Origin: Isoetes taiwanensis
Taxonomy: Eukaryota > Streptophyta > Lycopodiopsida > Isoetales > Isoetaceae
DNA: 64,000 nucleotides
Assembly (NCBI GenBank): GCA_021234155.1
Contig: JAJEKV010000003.1
Span: 31,541,166 to 31,605,165, forward strand
Direction: 5' to 3'
The position numbers were made by a program, and so were the translations under genes. Positions 34,873-43,488 of this stretch are shown in pieces. The notes beneath the pieces are model-generated. The model made no database searches. It was not told the origin of the DNA and was given only the letters and a program-made list of their open reading frames with translations. How positions within the stretch are numbered: the stretch's first letter is position 1; every line of letters begins with the position of its first letter.

Positions 34873-35060
34873 AGGTACATAAACAAACATATATTAGCAT
34901 TGTATTTTATGGGGTCCAAGTTTTATAATTGGACGTTCCCTTTATTTTCCTTCGTGGGTAGTTCGCATGTGCGCGGCTACCCACTATCCACCATTTTAGA
35001 AAATCTGCTTAGATGAATGAGAAGCTAGATTTTTGTCGTTTTCATGCGAGCCCCATTCTA

Positions 35061-35884
35061 GAGTGTTTGTTAGTATCTCATTTGTATAAGACTACAAAAT
35101 GCACCATGTAATGTAAAAACAACTTATATTTATATGTCTTATTTTATGCTTTGGAGTTATAAATGGTGTCATATATGAAATGGGATAGTCATATTTTATG
35201 ACATCGTGTAGCAAGAGCAAAGAAATAAATGCGTAATGAGAAAGAAACACGCTGAGATTTTATAAAACAAGTACCTCCTCTTAAAGCTTGAAGCCTAGAA
35301 TCCAATAAATAGACAATTCCATGTTCCTCGCCAATAATGTATTTGAAGAAGGCTTGGAAAAGAAAAGGGAACTAAGTGCGAGATTCCACTGCAGCAGGTG
35401 GCTATTATCTATTTTTGCCGCAACTGCCTGTGTTTAAGAAAAAGGAGGTCTTGCCGCTTAATTCCACTATGATGATCTGCTTTTGCTAGAATGAAATCGT
35501 GGAGCAAATTTGTAGATTACGATGAATGCATGTTAAGATCTCTATGCTTGATAGTTTTTACTGGAGCAAAATGTCAGGGGAATCCTCCGACAGTTATCCA
35601 GCAATTAATCGCTTCCATAGCCTCTCCTTGATGCTCCATATCATGTCCCCAGACATGAATTACCTTCGCTAGTGGAGTCTCAGTTTCTAGCCGAAGTTTG
35701 AAATCATCTCTTCTTATTGGCCTGTTGCTAAAAGCCAGGCATTAACTGACGCTATTCGAATCTAGACCTAAAGAATAAAAAAAATAAGCTTGATACCCTT
35801 GTCGACGTAGCAGGGGTGATTTTTAACGTGGCGTATGCCACGTGAGAAATCTCCACCACTTGGCGGGTAAATTTTAGAGATTCA
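35061..35884. other. Intergenic, nothing recognised
   Basis: AT-rich sequence with no frame of protein character, no array units and no RNA gene that I can recognise. Confidence 0.4.
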
Positions 35885-36290
35885 GAATATGTTGACAAAA
35901 GATAAGATTAAAAACATTGAAATTCAGTACATGTGACCAGAGTCTCAAATTTTACGAAATACAATTTTCAGGCTTTGGATCCCTAAAATTAACTCGTGTT
36001 GCTGACACTTCAATTGTGATGCGTCTAAAATACATCTTCACTTCTATCTCCCTTGCTTCGCTTAAGTGCAAGCCCTCTAACCTGCATCAGTTGTGTGAAT
36101 TGGGCATTCTCCGGGTTGCATTTTCTGGTCGTCATAAAGTGGATAGAAACTGTGTTCGACAGAAGAGTCAATTAGCACAGATTGATTTTTAAGGACAAAC
36201 TTGTCAAAAATGTTGTTACAACACTTTACTCCATTTCGATCTGTGTACACATCTTCTACAGAATAACAATCATCAAATTCACATTCATAT
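35885..36290 (-). pseudogene. Partial copy of the HSP70-like gene 3' end
   Basis: This segment matches 54645 to about 55110 of the same window, on the same strand: the last part of the HSP70-like coding region and about 60 bp of its 3' flank. Two internal deletions are clear: about 35 bp after the CTCCCTTGCTTCG region, and about 25 bp where the full gene has a GATGTATATAAATCC segment. Point changes are frequent. It is a non-functional fragment with flanking DNA, so it arose by DNA-level copying and not from mRNA. At 36290 it joins directly to a C-rich array, as expected if a transposon picked it up. Confidence 0.85.
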
Positions 36291-36820
36291 CAAATCTTCC
36301 TAGAACCCCCTGTTATTGTGCTATATATTAAACTACAAGATCACAAAAGGGAGATGGTTGAGAAGAGGGGTATGAACGGAGTAATGAGATATTAAACTAC
36401 AAAATCACAAAGGAGGGATTGTTGCGAAAAGGGATAGGAACATTGGTTGCAAGAAATGGGTTACAAATATTGCATATGTCGAAATGGGGTACAAATGAAG
36501 AATTCTTCAAGTAAGGGGATATTAAACTATAAAATCATGAAAGAGGGATTGTAGATAGAAAGGGGTATGAAAATTAGTTGTGAAAAAAGGGGTTACGAAC
36601 ATTAGTTGTGAGAAAGGGGTATGAACACTACATATGACAATGGGGGATATAAAAAAAAAAAAATCAAATAAGAGGATATTAACCTACAAAATCACAACGG
36701 GGGATTGTGGCCAAATGCCCCGTTTCTTAAAATCATGTCCATTTCATGAAGGGGGGATTTTGGAGGGTTTTTAATGGGGATTTTAAGGAGTATGTGGACA
36801 TCGTTTTTGATGTGGTAGTT
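36291..36820. mobile_element. Array-bearing transposon end (same family as 12310 and 16740)
   Basis: Read in reverse from 36816, the end is CTACCACATCAAAAACGATG followed by TCCACATACTCCTTAAAAT. Repeats of TTCATACCCCTTTCTCACAA and TAGTTTAATATCCCCTTAC type follow. The array stops at about 36290, where the HSP70 fragment starts. The matching opposite end was not found. Confidence 0.55.
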
Positions 36821-37849
36821 ACATAAAGGTTTCTTATAATTAGGTGATTACGTTTGCCTTTCGAATAAAGCATTTTTAAGGAATTACTAAATGCGCAGCA
36901 AATTGTTTTCCAATAGAAAAATCTGATAAAATACATTGTTTAGGAGAAGTAAATTGCAACATCTATTCACATTTAACATGAGAACATATTAAGATACTTA
37001 CTTGATGAGAGCTTCCAAAGATAGCAAGATGTTTTCCATGAGATATACCAATCAAATATCTTTTCAACTTACATCTTTTCAAATCATGTAATGTACTTTT
37101 GCTGTTTAGAATGCATTACCTCAATTAACAGGAGAAGTATTGGCAACAAAAGAGAGATACATTCTTTCTGGATTTCCTGTTCCTTTTCCTTTTCCTTTTT
37201 TCTTATAGCTGTGGGTTGCATTTCCTTACTGACTTCATGCATGTGCATGTTGGTGGAGTTGTCTTTGCTACTAGAGTGAGGGATGTGTGGCCTGAACATC
37301 CTCGCCATCTTCTGGTTCGGTTTTGTGATGCACCTAATAGACTTATTTCTACAACATGGAAATCACCTTAAAACGACTAGATTCTTAAAGTGAGGGCAAC
37401 GCGTCTGCAAAAGAAGTGGACAGAGAATTGGCCTTCTAACCATTCGATTGGCTAAATCTAGACAACTTAAGTAGCACAAACAAGATTGCGTATTAAACGG
37501 GAGCAAATCAGCGAAACGAGAGCGAAAGGAATATTCCTTAAAGATTCCTTTTTTTTTACAAAAGGGGATAAAACGAGGTTAAAAAAAAAGATGCATGAAA
37601 TTCTATTTTGACCCCCCCAAAAGTGACTAATTGTTTTGTGCAACGAAAGAATTGACTGTTTTAAAGTGTCATTTTTCTTAGCAAATAGAATGTTCTTGAA
37701 GTATATTTTACGTGAGAAACCCTAATTTCAGAGGATAAAATATTTAACAAAAAATTGAAGTTAGTCCGTAACTGAAACTGTAGTATTCTCAAAATTTGAA
37801 GATAGAATTTACATATTCACATGCAAAATTTACAGTCTTTTTCTAAGAC
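36821..37849. other. Mostly non-coding; one coding-like stretch at 37217-37371
   Basis: On the plus strand about 37217-37371 reads in one frame MHVHVGGVVFATRVRDVW and EHPRHLLVRFCDAPNRLIST, ending WKSP and a stop. It looks like a piece of a conserved protein, but I cannot name it and see no flanking exons. The remainder is AT-rich without features. Confidence 0.25.
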
Positions 37850-37852
37850 TCA

Positions 37853-38918
37853 GTTATGTGCAAAAGTGTGAGGAGTGATGAAGGAGGGATCCAGGACGTC
37901 ATCATGTTCATTTATGCCATCCTCATCACCTTCACTTTTTTCACTGTCACTAGAGGAAGTGCTTGAGTTATCTTCCTCATCACTATCAACAGATGGTGTA
38001 GCATTGCCACCACCTTCTTCATCCTCTTCTTCGTAATTACAAGCTTTTTTAAGCAAATTCATAGTTCTCTAGCGTAGACGATTGTCAGATTTCAATTTAA
38101 AATCATAGCACAATATAGTCACGTCATTAAGGATCAGCTCATCCCTACAACCCACCTTCTTGGACTTTCTTCCTTTTCCTTGGCTTCTCATTTATAACTC
38201 ATATCTACCTTCAAAAGCATTTTCTGAGCGTGTTGCAAGCCAATGAATCTTGAGTTTAGTGACTAAGCCTTCCTCCTTGACTGTGTCAAGCACTTTTGCT
38301 ATCCAGAAAGGTCGACCTTTGTCATCCTCCTCAGTTGGAAGAGCAATTAGCATACCCTTGGTAATTTCTGTGATATTACCTTGAGGTTCATTCCTGCGTC
38401 TTGGTCCGAGATACGTGACTCGATCCTCATCTTCTTCTACTGCAGATGCTAATGTAGCATTGCTTGGACCTGCTTGGTGCTGGGGTTGATGGAAGGTGTT
38501 AGGCCATCGAAATGGTTCTTGCAACTGTCTTAGAGCTATATTAGAAAGAAATTACTCCACCACATCCTATCTTCTTCTAAGAAGTACTTAAAGCCTGAGG
38601 AAATTCCATTTTCAATGGCTTTTAAGGATGACTCTGGGGTACTTTTCTTCTGCTTGGACTCCAGTTAGGATTTTTGAGAGGAAGTTGTTCAACACGTTCT
38701 ATGAAGGAAGTGTCTGGAATATATATAAGGAAGCGTAATCCCTCTTGTGGACTCCAGTCCTTAGTTGTGGTATACTTTTTCCCCTGTAAGAAACTCTGGC
38801 CATCCTTCAAGTAGAACTTGATGTGATGTTGAAAGGTGAGATCATTCAACTTGTTCACAGCTTGTTCTCTGTCTGAACGTTGAGAGAAAACAAACTCTCT
38901 GAAATCAGCAGTCTCCAT
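37853..38918 (-). pseudogene. Broken unidentified protein gene with acidic C-terminus
   Basis: One protein-like chain runs from METADFREFVFSQRSDREQA (38918) through FYLKDGQSFLQGKK, GFKYFLEEDRMWWSNFF, LGPRRRNEPQGNITEITKG, KVLDTVKEEGLVTKLKIHWL and FEGRYEL. The tail is rich in Asp, Glu and Ser (SEKSEGDEDGINEHDD) and ends at 37853. Reading it needs frameshifts near 38640 and 38545, and it crosses two in-frame stops (after FEGRYEL, and before the RTMNLLKK stretch). About 350 codons can be followed. The 5' part is probably missing. Style and surroundings suggest a transposon-encoded or captured protein; I do not recognise the family. Confidence 0.45.
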
Positions 38919-39067
38919 TTATCCAATGCATTCTCAGATTATTGGCACCAGAGCGTTAACATGCACTTTTATGACGATTTGGCAAGTTCTTCAGCTATAG
39001 ATAAATTCTGATTAATAGCTTGGCATACCTGGGCATGTTAATAAAAATCAGCTTTTTTTTTTTTTTT

Positions 39068-39147
39068 TTGCAGGTATTTAATTTCGAAAAGGTCAAGCAA
39101 GGCCTGCAGGCCAGATGCTCATACCCGCTTGTATCTGGAACTGCTAG
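39068..39147 (+). other. Isolated exon-like piece
   Basis: A long T-run ends in GCAG, and the following frame reads VFNFEKVKQGLQARCSYPLV then SGTA. GTATCC near 39149 could act as a donor. Without neighbours the assignment stays weak. Confidence 0.2.
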
Positions 39148-39581
39148 GTATCCATTATCTGCCATGCATATTTCTGTGCTTTATCCTATTTGGCCTGTTG
39201 TATGAAGCTGTGGATGAGAGGTACTGGACGTAACAGTTTTTCTATTGGCTCAGCTCCTAGTGTTGACAAGACAAATAGAATATTGAAGTAAGTTCAAGAA
39301 GTTAACTGTGATCTGTGTAACAAACTTTGGCTTTGATAAAATATAATGCAAATTTTTGCTATGAACTAGTGTGTTTTTACTATAAAAAACTTCTGTAGTG
39401 GAATTGAAACTCTTTTGCAATGAAAAATAACTTTTATCTATAAATATTGAATTTTGTTGATGTGAGATGTAGTTTGGAATCTAAATATGAAATTTGGACA
39501 ATTAGCCCATAAAATATGGATAACCAAAGTTACCGAAAAATATAATTACCAGCTAAATGTAACATACAAACGAGGGAAATG

Positions 39582-39725
39582 GGGGAATATGTAGCATAAT
39601 AACAGAGGGTTTTCTTTGTGTTTTTGTACGCTTTTTGCAAAGGTTTTCCTAAGATTTCATGGCGTATTCGAATGGATGTACTAATGCGTACATCTAGAGT
39701 GCACCATTTCTTAGTCGTTGATTTA
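39582..39725 (+). repeat. Leader sequence shared with 24520-24665
   Basis: AATATGTAGCATAATAACAG, a T-rich part, then CGTATTCGAATGGATGTACT and CTAGAGTGCACCATTTCTTA follow the same order as at 24520. The following 200 bp differ, and a phytochrome fragment starts at 39910. Confidence 0.6.
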
Positions 39726-39909
39726 GCTTTTTTTTTTCCAATAGTCCAACATCCAAGGGCTCACAACAAAAGCCCTTTTAGGGGCTGAACATGCAACCTT
39801 GGTGGATAGCATTTCAGGGCATTCTTGCAAAAAATTAATGTTGTTGTGATCAGAGTGGAAACAGATTTGGAGTGGAAGCGTTTGTGCCATACTATTCAAA
39901 GTTTCCATT

Positions 39910-40050
39910 GGATTGATTCAACCGTTCGGCTGTATGTTGGCTGTGGAGGAGGGCAGTTTTAAGATGATAGCATATAGTGAAAATGCCCCTGAAATGTTGG
40001 ATTTGATGCCCCAAACCGTGCCTAGTATGGGCCAGCAAGATCCGTTAAGG
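39910..40050 (+). pseudogene. Phytochrome N-terminal (PAS domain) fragment
   Basis: The frame reads GLIQPFGCMLAVEEGSFKMI and AYSENAPEMLDLMPQTVPSM, then GQQDPLR. This is the start of the N-terminal PAS domain of plant phytochromes, a region of very high conservation that I recognise with confidence. The homology stops abruptly at DPLR; the next residues do not continue the PAS or GAF domain, so only about 47 residues of a roughly 1100-residue photoreceptor are present. It is a captured fragment in sense orientation behind the leader at 39582. The source locus is not in the window. Confidence 0.85.
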
Positions 40051-41530
40051 TATGGCGGATTAGGGCGGTGTTCATTCCGGAACAGAAGCAGAGAGCCTTC
40101 AGGGCATTGTGGAATGCAAACAAGGGTGGATCTGGCGGTCGTTTTGGATATGGTACACAAGAGGTGGACGAAGGAAATGAAGGTTACGGCTATGGCTATG
40201 GAAGGCATCAACAGAACAACATACATGACCTTGTTGGGTTATGCAAAAATGGCAGAGGTCAGTGCAAGGATTCGTCTCCTCTCCTCTGTGTTTTTGCATT
40301 GCAGGGTTTTTCAAGCAGATGACGGTTTTGGCAGATGAAACAGAGGCAGAAGCTGGAAGCACAGGCTATGATGGTAAATAATGGCAGATCCCCCAATTTT
40401 TATTGTACTTGTGTTGATCTTCTGGTAAAAATCCAGTAGCTGGCATCTCTAAAATGTCACAGCAGAAAACAGTAAGAATGATTAAATTTCACTGTATAAA
40501 GTTACCTTTTTTTTGCTGCTAACATGATCCTGCCCTTCTGAAGAAGGATCAAGCAAAAACAAGGAAGCTCTTTCCATTATCATAAAATTCATGTCGCTCT
40601 CACTTTCAAGTCCCCGACATGTTATATTTTTCACGTAAATCTATACCGGCGAAACCCGGTTTATAGAGGAGACCGCATAGTTTATCCGATATCTGCGATT
40701 GTGACCCACTATCTCGCCAATTTTAATTACAATGCAATGTATAGCATTGCGTAGTTCCAAAGTTTTTCATGCTTATAACTCGTGTTATTTTTTGGTTTGG
40801 TATAGATCAACCGCTGGTCCGAAGCCCCCTTGCCTTTGAGAAACTGCGCATCTCATGAATCTTAAACATGCAGGGATCAATCTCGTTCTCTCCGAGAGGA
40901 CTTGGAATCTCCACTTGCAAGATTTCGGAGCTTAGCCGATGCAAGATTGACCCCGAAAGCCCAGTGTAGATGGCTAAGGCCAATTTTCCCCATTAGAAAA
41001 TGCTGCTTGAAACCAATGTGTTCAAGACCCAAGGTGCCATTGCACCACTACCAGGGCGGAAGGGGGGATTTATTAACATCTACTGAAGACCCATACACGA
41101 AAGCAAATATGTACAGCAGTTTGAACCTGCAAGGACGGTATGAGCCTCTTAGTCATTTCATGTAATCGTTTGCCAGAAAACTTCTTAGTAAATATTTCTT
41201 ACAAAGAAAATGGCAGGGCTTTTGTTCAAAAACTGGCACTAAATTTCTAGTTCATGGCAGTAATTATTTTCATATACTTTTTTGCTTAAAAGCTCACATT
41301 ATTGGATCCCTTTGGCATTTAAAACACTGGCATTAATTTGCTTTAACTTCAGTAGAGGATGTTCAAGCTTCTCTAAATGTAGCATGGGCAATGGCTTGCA
41401 TGCCAAGTAATGGCGTGAAGAGGAAGGGGGTGAAGATGCCTTAGGATTTCCAATTCTTATGGTTAATTGATAACCGCTTTTTGGTTAATTCTTATGGTTA
41501 ATCTTTTGAGTTATCTTGCAAGAGAAGGCA
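40051..41530 (+). other. Mixed exon-like and intron-like sequence after the phytochrome piece
   Basis: From 40054 a frame reads IRAVFIPEQKQRAFRALWNA then NKGGSGGRFGYGTQEVDEGN and a Gly/Tyr-rich stretch to NGRG, where a GT donor follows near 40257. Near 40872 an acceptor precedes DQSRSLREDLESPLARFRSL. These may be further captured exons from other genes. I cannot identify them, and the frames are not continuous with each other. Confidence 0.3.
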
Positions 41531-41559
41531 GCGCTAAGTGGGTGCCTTGTACACATATC

Positions 41560-41665
41560 ATGGTCTGTTGTGGAAATGGGAAGAACTGAACCATGCTTGG
41601 TTTCTTTGTGATCAACGCAGAATGAATGTTGCAATTACAAGGGCAAGACTTGAATGCCATGTATA
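41560..41665 (+). pseudogene. Superfamily 1 RNA/DNA helicase motif VI fragment
   Basis: The frame contains DQRRMNVAITRARLE (41610-41654), the motif VI signature of UPF1/SEN1-type helicases (general form RRxNVAxTRA). Only about 30 residues around it read like protein (WEELNHAWFLC before, CHVYKN after). No other helicase motifs lie nearby, so this is another isolated fragment, in the same orientation as the phytochrome piece. Confidence 0.55.
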
Positions 41666-41789
41666 TAAGAATGCATACATGCAATCATCAATTGAATCCC
41701 TTTGCCATGGAAATAATTTGTTTGTCTTCATGTTATTGTGCTTTTTAGTAATTAATATTTACGTCCATAAGGTCTACCTATGTTTGCTT

Positions 41790-42280
41790 TAGTTAGGGCC
41801 CGAAGGGCCCCAAATGTTTTTTTAACACAACTACCATTAACATTATTAACATAAACCATTGCATTTAACACATTTAAATTAAAATCCCCCTTAAACCCCC
41901 TTTGGTTTGGGTGCATATTCACACGGGGGGTTACTCCGGGCAGCGAGAGCTGTCGGATGGGCATATTTGCCTTTTATTCCAAGATCTAGACCGCACATAG
42001 TGATCCTCGTTTGTGGGGTATGCATGTACAAATTTTTGTATATTGTATATTAAGATTTACAAAATACTATAAGGTTTGAGAGAATGTACTTAATGGTGTT
42101 AATTTTGTACATGTATTGTGAATATATTTTTGAGGCTCTCGCTGCCCTACGTAACCCCTCGTGTGAATATGCACCCAAACCAAAGGGGGTTTAAGAGGGA
42201 TTTTAATTTAAATGTGTTAAATGCAATGGTTTATGTTAATAATGTTAATGGTAGTTGTGTTAAAAAAAAAATTGGCTAAA
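41790..42280. mobile_element. Foldback element, copy 1 (complete)
   Basis: Left arm about 41797-41965 and right arm about 42135-42275 are inverted copies of each other over about 150 bp, each containing CCCCCTTTGGTTTGGGTGCA-type sequence, with a 170-bp centre. The left side starts with TTAGGGCCCGAAGGGCC, itself palindromic. The frame from 41964 (MPIRQLSLPGVTPRVNMHPN) is read through an arm and recurs in copy 3, but the differences between copies are mostly amino-acid changing, so it is not a conserved gene. Confidence 0.85.
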
Positions 42281-42284
42281 TGTA

Positions 42285-42606
42285 ACACGGTATTATTTTG
42301 GAAAGGGAGGACTATGGTCAAATGTAACAGGGTATTATCTTACAAATGAAGACGAGGGGGTTATGTCGATATTATTTTACAAACGAGGAAAGGGGGGATT
42401 ATGGCTATATATAACAGGGTATTATTTTACAAACGAGGAAAGGGGGGATTATGGCCAAACGTAACAGGGTATTATCCTACAAATAAGGAAAAGGGGGATT
42501 ATGGCCAAATACCCCGATTCCAAAAATTCATTTTATACCCCATTGAGATTCTGTAGTCATTTTTGGGGGGTATTTTTTGGGGTATTAGAGCACCTTTTTC
42601 GTTGTG
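42285..42606. mobile_element. CACTA-like right end with subterminal array
   Basis: Units of the type AACAGGGTATTATTTTACAA and CGAGGAAAGGGGGATTATGG repeat about every 60 bp and lead to an end that, in reverse, reads CACAACGAAAAAGGTGCTC. This matches the 6791 end, array included. It ends at 42606, exactly where the large 9-bp-duplication transposon has inserted. The left partner was not found; the captured fragments at 39.6-41.7 kb may lie inside this element. Confidence 0.6.
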
Positions 42607-42614
42607 TATGGGAT

Positions 42615-42646
42615 CGAGGTCTTTTTTGGCTCCCGAAATCGGGGTC
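42615..42646 (+). repeat. Left terminal inverted repeat of the large transposon
   Basis: It starts CGAGGTCTTTTTTGGCTCCC and ends GAAATCGGGGTC. The inner 19 bases are identical to the right end in reverse. Confidence 0.85.
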
Positions 42647-42658
42647 CCCCGCGGGCGG

Positions 42659-43041
42659 AAATCGCTTAAGCGATTTTGGGCTGGAAAATCGCTTAAGCGA
42701 TTTTCCGGCCTGAAACGGGCACGCCGGAAAATCGCCATAAGGGGAAGAAAATAAAGAAACAGGAAATCGCTTAAGCGATTTTCGGCCGGCGGCTATGCAG
42801 TTGCCCTACGGGCCCACCCGCTAAAGTCTGGGCCCGGCCCGCCGCGGCGACGCCCGCGGCCTCCCTCGTCGAGGCCCGAAGGCCCGAGCGGGGCCGGCCA
42901 GACGCGCCGCCGGGCCGTCGAAGGGAAAAAGCGCCGAAAATCGATTTTCATTTTTCACCACAGACGGGTTCAACCCGCACCGGGCGCTACGGCACTCGAG
43001 AAAATCGCTTAAGCGATTTTCAAAATCGCTTAAGCGATTTT
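42659..43041. repeat. Left palindrome cluster (five copies)
   Basis: Copies of AAATCGCTTAAGCGATTT, extended to the 20-bp AAAATCGCTTAAGCGATTTT in several, lie at 42659-42677, 42685-42704, 42764-42782, 43001-43020 and 43022-43041. Diverged half sites (GAAGCGATTTTCGG) follow to about 43090. A very GC-rich block (about 42785-42930) separates copies three and four. Confidence 0.95.
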
Positions 43042-43488
43042 CAGGTTTTAGAATCGCCATATTTGAGCTTTCAGTTGAAGCGATTTTCGGTTTCGTGAAT
43101 CGCCATATTTGAGTTTCCGTGCTTAAGTTTATTTTCACGCTTTCCATAAGGTATTTAATATGTGCCCATTTGTATTTGTATTGTAGATTTTGTGCCTAGA
43201 TTTTGTATTCTTTAATATGTGCCCAGCATTTTGTATTCTAGATTTTGTATTCTAAATTTTGTATTCCGATTTTTTGTCTTGATATGCCTAGATTTGTCTT
43301 GATATGCCTTTGTTGTATTCTAAAACCATGGGCCTTTTGAACCATTGCCATTATAACCATGGTCTTGAGTAAGTTGAACATATTCTGACTTCCTTCTTTA
43401 TACACCCTACCTTCATATGTTGTTTATGATAATTAGATTTACTTTACTAACAACACATTCGGCATATTCCCCAAGCAGGCATTACAAA

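Larger units (their letters stand above)
32700..35060. repeat. Nested inverted repeat, arms of about 720 bp
   Basis: 32866-33590 is the reverse complement of 34310-35020 with scattered differences. The first 135 bp of the left arm are also mirrored at 32725-32860, giving a tight hairpin centred near 32865. The spacer holds another inverted pair (about 33890-34020 against 34185-34318) around three tandem copies of GGATAGAGAATAGGGTACTG. Each arm carries one copy of the small hairpin module (33015-33090 and 34800-34870) and GTCGCGTGGCACGC units. It may be two copies of one element inserted head to head, or a foldback transposon. No target duplication was identified. Confidence 0.75.

Noticed and set aside
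12310-36816. A 24.5-kb CACTA-like element enclosing the GT14 gene
   Set aside because: The two ends have the same array type in opposite orientation, but the 3-bp flanks differ (gaa versus tta) and the terminal bases match poorly, so the pairing is not supported.
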